Assembly (NCBI GenBank): GCA_027353465.1
Contig: DAIEHR010000281.1
Span: 1 to 35,726, forward strand
Length of the DNA: 35,726 nt
Source of the DNA: Acetobacteraceae bacterium
GTDB lineage: Bacteria; Pseudomonadota; Alphaproteobacteria; Acetobacterales; Acetobacteraceae
Direction: 5' to 3'
The notes beneath the pieces were generated by a model that worked only from the letters and a program-made list of their open reading frames with translations, made no database searches and was not told where the DNA came from. How positions within the stretch are numbered: position 1 is the stretch's first letter; each line of letters starts with the position of its first letter. Position numbers and translations under genes: made by a program. Shown piece after piece: positions 31,004 to 35,726 of the stretch.

Positions 31004-31729
31004 ATGACCCCTGAAATCAAAGCCCAACTGGCCCCGCATGGCGTGCTGCGCGCCGGCGTGAATATGTCCAACTTCCTGCTCGTGACCGGCCGCACCGCCT
31101 CCGGCGACCCCGAGGGCGTGTCACCCAGCATGGCTCGGGCGATCGCCGACGCGCTGGGCGTTCCAGTCAAATACGTGCCGTTCCCGAAGCCAGGCGAGTT
31201 GGCGGACCAGGCGGAAAATGACGTGTGGGACATCGGGCTGATCGGCGCGGAACCCGCCAGGGCCGAAAAGATCGCGTTCACCGCGGCGTATGCGGAGATC
31301 GAGGCAACCTACATGGTGCCCCCAGGCTCCAAGCTGAAAACGATCGCGGATGTGGACGCACCGGGCGTGCGGATCGCGGTCACCGCCCGGGCGGCCTATG
31401 ATCTGTGGCTGGAACGGAACATCCGCAACGCAACCTTGATCCGGTCCAGCAGTCTGGACGCGGCGTACGAACAATTCGCGGCCGAAAAGCTGGTGGCGTT
31501 GGCAGGCCTGCGCCCGCGCCTGCTGTCGGACGTCCAAAAGATGCCGGGCGCGGTGATCCTGGATGGCCAGTTCACCGCCGTCCAGCAGGCGGTCGGCACG
31601 CCAAGGAAAAACACCGCGGCGGCAGTTTGGCTGCACGCGTTCGTGGAGCAGGCAAAGGCATCCGGACTGGTCGCGAAGTTTATCGCACAGCACAAAGTCA
31701 CCGGGCTGTCGGTGGCTCCTCCGGGCTGA
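31004..31729 (+). CDS. Solute-binding-like (family 3) protein without signal peptide
   Basis: A 241-residue protein with the type II periplasmic-binding fold of polar amino-acid receptors. It begins MTPEIKAQLAPHGVLRAGVN and has MSNFLLVTGRTASGDPEGVS, then ADALGVPVKYVPFPKPGELA and DIGLIGAEPARAEKIAFTAA, a hallmark of the binding cleft. No hydrophobic signal peptide or lipobox precedes the domain, and no longer start is available upstream. GGAAA lies about 10 bases upstream. No permease or ATPase gene accompanies it. It may be a cytoplasmic ligand-binding protein, an enzyme of the related fold, or a truncated receptor. Neighbours (FrnE upstream, globin downstream) give no functional clue. Confidence 0.75.
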   Translation: MTPEIKAQLAPHGVLRAGVNMSNFLLVTGRTASGDPEGVSPSMARAIADALGVPVKYVPFPKPGELADQAENDVWDIGLIGAEPARAEKIAFTAAYAEIEATYMVPPGSKLKTIADVDAPGVRIAVTARAAYDLWLERNIRNATLIRSSSLDAAYEQFAAEKLVALAGLRPRLLSDVQKMPGAVILDGQFTAVQQAVGTPRKNTAAAVWLHAFVEQAKASGLVAKFIAQHKVTGLSVAPPG

Positions 31730-31956
31730 ACGCAGCGCATTTGCTTCGCCGCGAGCGGTTCTGGTGACAATAAGCGATTCCGCGGATCACCGCCCGAAAG
31801 CTTTCCCGGCTGGGTATCCAAGGCTACAGGACGACGGACCCGGCAAGGGTGGTCAGCGTAACCGAGAAATCCATGCGCGCCCTTCCTTCTGACGCGGGGT
31901 GGGATAGTGTGACCCGGCCAATTCTAATCAAGAACCAATAAACGCTCGGGGGGCCC

Positions 31957-32349
31957 ATGACTGACGACGTCGCTGTCATCACCCAAACGCTGGAACAGGT
32001 CGCCGAACGGGTGGGCGATCCCATGACACTGGTCTTCCAACGGCTGTTCCGGGAAATGCCGGAGGTCGAGCCGCTGTTCGTCCAGGACAAGGACGCCCTC
32101 GTGCGCGGCCAGATGTTTCAGGTCACGGTCGAAAGCCTGTTGGATTTCCTCGGCGACCGATCCTATGGCGCCAGCCTGGTCCAGATCGAACGCATGAACC
32201 ACCAGGGCCTGGGCGTGGAAACCAAAATCTTCGACCGGTTTTACCTGATCCTGATGGATACCTTCCGCGACATCCTGGGCACCGACTGGACCCCCGAAAC
32301 CGACGCGGTCTGGACCCGCGTGGTGCGCGAACTGACCGGTATCGGCTGA
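31957..32349 (+). CDS. Globin
   Basis: A 130-residue single-domain globin-like protein. It has VAERVGDPMTLVFQRLFREM, then LFVQDKDALVRGQMFQVTVE and IERMNHQGLGVETKIFDRFY, where His82 is the likely proximal haem ligand in the NHxGLGV motif. TFRDILGTDWTPETDAVWTR ends the fold. Its length and helix pattern resemble single-domain bacterial globins rather than two-on-two truncated globins or flavohaemoglobins. Binding of O2 or NO is the expected activity. GGGGG lies a few bases before the ATG. It follows a 227-base gap with no recognisable gene and precedes an SDR gene by 77 bases. Confidence 0.85.
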   Translation: MTDDVAVITQTLEQVAERVGDPMTLVFQRLFREMPEVEPLFVQDKDALVRGQMFQVTVESLLDFLGDRSYGASLVQIERMNHQGLGVETKIFDRFYLILMDTFRDILGTDWTPETDAVWTRVVRELTGIG

Positions 32350-32426
32350 CACCTGGGCCGCCCCGCTTGCACGACGGCCAAGCTCGCGCCATCAAGCGGC
32401 TCTCATCCGGCGAGGAAACCGAGGCG

Positions 32427-33197
32427 ATGCCCAAGACCCCTGACTATTTCGTTGGCAAGACCATTGTCATCACCGGCGCTGGCGGCGGTATCGGCCGAGC
32501 GGCGGCGCTGATTTTCGCGCGTGAGGGCGCCAATGTCGTGGTGACCGACATCGACGGCGATGCTGCCCGCCGGGTGGCGGAAACCATTCAGCAAAGCGGC
32601 CGGCAGGCCCTGGCGGTGCAGGTGGACGTGACCTCCCGCGAGCACATCAATGCCGCGATCGCGTCGGCGATCGGCCGGTTTGGCCGGGTAAACTTCCTGT
32701 TCAACTCCGCTGGCGCGGCGGTCAACCGGGTCAAGTTCCTGGACATTGATGACGCGCTGCTGAACAAGACCATGGCGATCAACCTGCACGGTACATTCTA
32801 CGGCATGCAGGCGGTGATCCCGCACATGATCGAACAGGGCGGTGGCGTGATCGTGAATGTCTGCTCGATGACCGCGCGGCGCGGCGGCCCCGGCGCATCC
32901 ATCCACTACGCCGCCGCGAAAGGCGCGATCGATTCCATGACCCTGGGCGTGGCGCGAGAGTTCGCGGATCGCAACATTCGCTGCCTGTCGGTCTCCCCCG
33001 GCCCAATCAACACGAACTTCCAGGCGGCGTCCAACTCGCCGCCGGATTTCCTGGCGCGCGCGGTGGCCGATGTGCCAATGAAGCGCCTGGGCGAACCGGA
33101 GGAGATCGGTGAACTGGTGCTGTTCATGTGCTCCGACGCCTGCGAATACATGACCGCCAATACGGTGTACGTGAACGGCGGCGGCGGCTTCCGGTAG
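32427..33197 (+). CDS. SDR family NAD(P)-dependent oxidoreductase
   Basis: A 256-residue classical short-chain dehydrogenase. TGAGGGIGRAAALIFAREGA is the dinucleotide loop (TGxxxGIG). VTDIDGD follows the second strand, so NAD preference is plausible. FLFNSAGAAVNRVKFLDIDD is the NSAG motif in place of NNAG. SMTARRGGPGASIHYAAAKG has Tyr and Lys of the YxxxK catalytic pair, with Ser ahead. PGPINTNFQ and MKRLGEPEEIGELVLFMCSD are conserved C-terminal features. The ATG at 32427 is preceded by GAGG. The substrate is not predictable. Possibly co-transcribed with the globin and the Hsp70 gene. Confidence 0.94.
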   Translation: MPKTPDYFVGKTIVITGAGGGIGRAAALIFAREGANVVVTDIDGDAARRVAETIQQSGRQALAVQVDVTSREHINAAIASAIGRFGRVNFLFNSAGAAVNRVKFLDIDDALLNKTMAINLHGTFYGMQAVIPHMIEQGGGVIVNVCSMTARRGGPGASIHYAAAKGAIDSMTLGVAREFADRNIRCLSVSPGPINTNFQAASNSPPDFLARAVADVPMKRLGEPEEIGELVLFMCSDACEYMTANTVYVNGGGGFR

Positions 33198-33270
33198 AAT
33201 TCCGGGCCCCAGGGCGTGCGCTCCGTCGCCGCCCCCAAAAAACGATGACGCAAGGACGATTGATTAAACC

Positions 33271-34527
33271 ATGACAGTCATCGGGGTCGATTTCGGCACG
33301 ACCAACAGCGTGGTTACGCGCCTGAATGCCGACGGATCGGTCGAAACCGTGCGGCACGCGTTCGGCCTGGCGGAGATCGACGTGATCCGCTCCGTCCTGT
33401 GTTTCTGGAACGACGGTGCGCGCAATCAGATCGTGATGCGTCACGCGGTCGGGCCGGGTGCGATCGAGGCCTATCTGGACGATCCGCTGGAAAGCCGGCT
33501 GATGATGTCGCTGAAAAGCTATCTGGCACAGCGCAGCTTCACCGAGACGCGGGTATTCGGAAAGCCGTTCACTCTGGAAGGCCTGATCGGCTTGTTCCTG
33601 CGCGAAATCCTGCCAACGCCCGAAGACGCAGTGCTGGTTGCCGGGCGGCCGGTGAAATTCGCCGGCGACGCGCCCGATGACGATCTGGGCGAGGCGCGCC
33701 TGCGCGGATCATACGCCACCGCCGGCTGGCCCTCGATCCAGACGGCGCTGGAGCCGGAGGCAGCGGGCTATCGGTTCGCACGCGGATTGACCGCCCCCGC
33801 CACGGTGCTGATCGGCGATTTCGGCGGCGGCACCAGCGATTTCTCGGTGATGCGGTTCGAACCCGGAAGCAACCGGCCGGTGCAGGCGCTGGGCCATGCG
33901 GGTGTCGGCATCGCCGGGGACACGTTCGACTTCCGGATCATGGATCATGTGGTGTCGCCGCGCCTGGGCAAGGGCACCACCTATCGTCCGGGCGGAACCG
34001 ATCTGCCGGTGCCGCCCGAGTATTACTCCAGCTTCGCCCGCTGGCATCGCCTGTCGCTGATGCGCGCGCCAAAGACCATGCGCGATATCGAGGCCGTGGC
34101 CCGCTCCGCCCGCCATCCGGACAGGTTGCACGCGCTGCTGAAGCTGATCCGCGACGAGTTGGGCTATGAGCTGTATCGCGCGGTATCCGGTGTGAAAGCC
34201 GCGCTGTCGGGCGCCGAAACGGCGGTGCTCAACTTCCAGCATGAGGATTTCGCCATCCAGGAGACGATTTCCCGGCGGGATTTCGAGGACTGGATCGCAC
34301 CGGATATTGCCCGCATCGCCGCGACCGTTGATCTGGCGCTGGCCGAGGCCGGCATCGGCGAGGACGGGATCGACCGGGTGTTCCTGACCGGCGGCACGTC
34401 GCTGGTGCCCGCGGTGCGGGGGGTGTTCACCGCCCGCTTCGGGGCCGACCGAATCACCGGCGGCGGCGAGTTTGTATCGGTGGCGGAGGGTCTTGCGTTG
34501 ATCGGGCGAGACCGGACCAAGGTGTAG
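33271..34527 (+). CDS. Hsp70 family ATPase without substrate-binding domain (YegD-like)
   Basis: A 418-residue protein of the actin/Hsp70 ATPase fold. It has VIGVDFGTTNSVVTRLNADG (phosphate-1), LIGDFGGGTSDFSVMRFEPG with Asp183-Gly-Gly-Gly-Thr188 (phosphate-2) and VFLTGGTSLVPAVRGVFTAR (adenosine region, about 370-390). The C-terminal substrate-binding domain of DnaK is absent; the protein ends at about the nucleotide-binding module, with an insertion near GTDLPVPPEYYSSFARWHRL. This layout matches the YegD group, whose cellular role is poorly known. No DnaJ or GrpE gene is near. The reading frame stays open past the stop for 65 codons. Confidence 0.9.
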   Translation: MTVIGVDFGTTNSVVTRLNADGSVETVRHAFGLAEIDVIRSVLCFWNDGARNQIVMRHAVGPGAIEAYLDDPLESRLMMSLKSYLAQRSFTETRVFGKPFTLEGLIGLFLREILPTPEDAVLVAGRPVKFAGDAPDDDLGEARLRGSYATAGWPSIQTALEPEAAGYRFARGLTAPATVLIGDFGGGTSDFSVMRFEPGSNRPVQALGHAGVGIAGDTFDFRIMDHVVSPRLGKGTTYRPGGTDLPVPPEYYSSFARWHRLSLMRAPKTMRDIEAVARSARHPDRLHALLKLIRDELGYELYRAVSGVKAALSGAETAVLNFQHEDFAIQETISRRDFEDWIAPDIARIAATVDLALAEAGIGEDGIDRVFLTGGTSLVPAVRGVFTARFGADRITGGGEFVSVAEGLALIGRDRTKV

Positions 34528-34617
34528 TGTCCGGGCGGCGGCCAACCAGGCACTCGGACACTATCGGACCTGGCCAAGCTTGCAGGACGGTCCAAGATCG
34601 GACATCTTCCGGGCAGA

Positions 34618-34725
34618 ATGACGAAGACCCGTAACGTCGTTGACGCTGACGTGCTGGCCCGGATGCCAGCGCTGTATCGGCGGAAAGACCGCAGCGCAAC
34701 CATACTTCAGCAAGGCAAACCGTAA
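34618..34725 (+). CDS. Possible 35-codon ORF overlapping the dehalogenase start
   Basis: An ATG at 34618 opens 35 codons (MTKTRNVVDADVLARMPALY and onward) ending TAA at 34723-34725, which overlaps the next gene's ATG as TAATG. No good ribosome site is present. The frame is the Hsp70 frame continued past its stop. It may be a coupling leader or chance. Confidence 0.2.
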   Translation: MTKTRNVVDADVLARMPALYRRKDRSATILQQGKP

Positions 34726-35435
34726 TGGCCAGTCGGAACTCCGCCGATCTAGGAGCCGCTACCCTTGGGCCCATAGCGGCATGCGTCTTCGATGCCTATG
34801 GTACAGTGTTTGACTTTTCGTCGGCGGCATCGGCCTGCAAGGACAGGTTGGGCGAGCAAACCGCCGCGCTCACCACGCTGTGGCGCGACAAGCAACTGCA
34901 ATATACCTGGCTTCGCTCCCTGCAGGGGCGGCATGCCGACTTCTGGCAGATTACCGGCGAGGCCCTGGACTATGCCCTTGATACGCTCGGCATCGCCGAT
35001 CTGACGCTACGTCAACATCTGATGGACCTGTATTTTACCCTCAAGCCATTTGCGGAGGTCCCCGACATGCTGCGACGCCTGCGCAGCGCCGGCGTCAAGA
35101 CCGCCATTCTATCGAACGGCTCGCCCGCGATGCTGAACGCAGCGGTGGCTGGCGCGGGCATCGGCGATTTGCTGGATGCGGTGATTTCGGTCGAGGAAGT
35201 CGGGGTCTTTAAACCTCATCCACGGGTTTATCAGCACGCATGCGATCGCCTGGATGTCGGATCGGGTAACATCGCGTTCGTATCGTCCAACAGTTGGGAC
35301 GCCTATGCTGCCTCGGCATTCGGAATGCGCGTGATCTGGTGCAACCGGTACGGCCAGCGATCGGAACGGCTGCCCGGCCATCCGGACCGGCAGATCGCAT
35401 CCCTGACCGAATTGCCGTTGTTGGTCTGCCCCTGA
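34725..35435 (+). CDS. Haloacid dehalogenase type II (HAD superfamily)
   Basis: A 236-residue hydrolase. FDAYGTVFDF has the nucleophile Asp23, in the type II dehalogenase signature FDxYGTxFD. LWRDKQLQYTWLRSLQGRHA is the cap-domain pattern with Arg for the halide/carboxylate. ILSNGSPAMLNAAV and the FKPHPRVYQHACDRL Lys region follow, then FVSSNSWDAYAASAFGMRVI and WCNRYGQ, the motif IV. These features match 2-haloacid dehalogenase (S-specific), releasing halide from 2-haloalkanoates, though many members remain unassayed. AAGG lies about nine bases before the ATG, which overlaps the TAA of a short upstream frame. A GC hairpin lies after its stop. Confidence 0.93.
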   Translation: MASRNSADLGAATLGPIAACVFDAYGTVFDFSSAASACKDRLGEQTAALTTLWRDKQLQYTWLRSLQGRHADFWQITGEALDYALDTLGIADLTLRQHLMDLYFTLKPFAEVPDMLRRLRSAGVKTAILSNGSPAMLNAAVAGAGIGDLLDAVISVEEVGVFKPHPRVYQHACDRLDVGSGNIAFVSSNSWDAYAASAFGMRVIWCNRYGQRSERLPGHPDRQIASLTELPLLVCP

Positions 35436-35468
35436 AAGCAGGCGGTTTCGGCCAGAAAGGCACCCGGA

Positions 35469-35488
35469 CGCAGGGCAGCTACCCTGCG
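35469..35488. terminator. Hairpin between convergent dehalogenase and membrane protein genes
   Basis: CGCAGGG (35469-35475) and CCCTGCG (35482-35488) are perfect complements with loop CAGCTA. It lies 33 bases after the dehalogenase stop and 16 bases beyond the minus-strand gene's stop, so it can serve both. There is no strong U-tract. Confidence 0.55.
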
Positions 35489-35503
35489 CCGGACATCGCG
35501 GCG

Positions 35504-35726
35504 TCAGACGCTCATTCGATGACGTATATTCATCTTTCGCCACAACAGAAACGATCCAGTTAGCAATACCGTCCCCAGACCGACAGCAGCCGGAAACCGG
35601 TAACCTGGATCGGCAATCACGAACGGCAACAGGCCCACGGCCACCGCTGGCGGCACGTGCAGCTTCAGCACGCGCAGCACCAGCACGCCGAACAGCGTAC
35701 TGCCGATCGCGGCTAGCGATCCCACA
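35504..35726 (-). CDS. Membrane protein C-terminus, perhaps HPP family (partial)
   Basis: The last 73 codons of a minus-strand gene whose start lies beyond the window. Hydrophobic segments are SLAAIGSTLFGVLVLRVLKL, a VPPAVAVGLLPFVI stretch, and VGLGTVLLTGSFLLW, ending with a basic tail (RKMNIRHRMSV). The LHVPPAVAVGLLPFV run resembles HPP-family membrane proteins (HPPA-like motif), but the match is modest. Function is unknown. Confidence 0.5.
   Translation of the reverse strand, partial: VGSLAAIGSTLFGVLVLRVLKLHVPPAVAVGLLPFVIADPGYRFPAAVGLGTVLLTGSFLLWRKMNIRHRMSV

Noticed and set aside
31730-31956. 227-base gap before the globin gene, with a 22-codon frame near 31872
   Set aside because: No ribosome site or recognisable sequence; treated as ordinary intergenic DNA.
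1-35726. tRNA or rRNA genes, CRISPR arrays, transposases, integrases
   Set aside because: None recognised by reading; short inverted repeats were all near gene ends. A tRNAscan or Infernal run would be decisive.

Overview
The window looks like chromosomal DNA from a high-GC alphaproteobacterium, most likely Rhodospirillales and plausibly Acetobacteraceae. The reasons are protein character, dense same-strand operons with ATGA/TAATG overlaps, the fabI-aroC pair, a zinc-finger-headed DinB, and the histone-deacetylase-like/xseB/tlyA block. This placement is inference from protein appearance and gene order; no search was run. I saw no rRNA or tRNA gene, insertion sequence, phage gene or CRISPR array.

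Layout. 1-1679: end of a YeaH/DUF444 gene overlapping spoVR. 1702-3440 (minus): an AmpG-like MFS permease coupled to a GNAT acetyltransferase. 3441-3886: a leader region with a possible promoter, a hairpin whose loop can pair downstream (possible pseudoknot) and an attenuator-like hairpin. 3887-14863 (plus): an accessory locus of a type I secretion ABC transporter, HlyD-type adaptor, SEL1-repeat protein, TPR-GT2-GT4 fusion glycosyltransferase, an unrecognised Lys/Ala/Pro-tailed protein with a domain weakly like clostridial hydrophobic-W repeats, and a GT4 glycosyltransferase. 14977-16938: fabI and aroC. 17018-18514: a conserved-looking protein of unknown function with a nuclease-like core motif, then a 55-residue small protein. 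18874-19143: HU, behind a promoter carrying a long inverted repeat. 19223-21437 (minus): TusA-like protein, deacetylase-family enzyme, xseB, tlyA. 21611-23765: ROK-family kinase and dinB. 23766-24282: a gene-free AT-rich stretch. 24283-25659: MarR regulator, free methionine-(R)-sulfoxide reductase, NIPSNAP protein. 25709-28293 (minus): YggS-like PLP protein, then DUF6165 overlapping a TPR/GT9-like protein. 28360-30911: cupin thiol-dioxygenase-like protein, [2Fe-2S] ferredoxin, sulfotransferase, FrnE/DsbA-like protein. 31004-35435: solute-binding-like protein without signal peptide, globin, SDR, SBD-less Hsp70, type II haloacid dehalogenase. 35504-35726 (minus): C-terminus of a membrane protein, perhaps HPP family.

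How the genes may work together. The 3887-14863 block is the most distinctive part: an export ABC/HlyD pair lies in one run with three glycosyltransferase modules, a repeat scaffold and an odd secretable-looking protein, but with no RTX cargo and no TolC-like outer-membrane gene in view. A secretion system coupled to glycosylation, or glycan assembly using a T1SS-type exporter, are the two readings I consider. A second theme is sulfur and redox chemistry (TusA, fRMsr, thiol dioxygenase, ferredoxin, sulfotransferase, FrnE), though these sit in several transcription units and may be unrelated.
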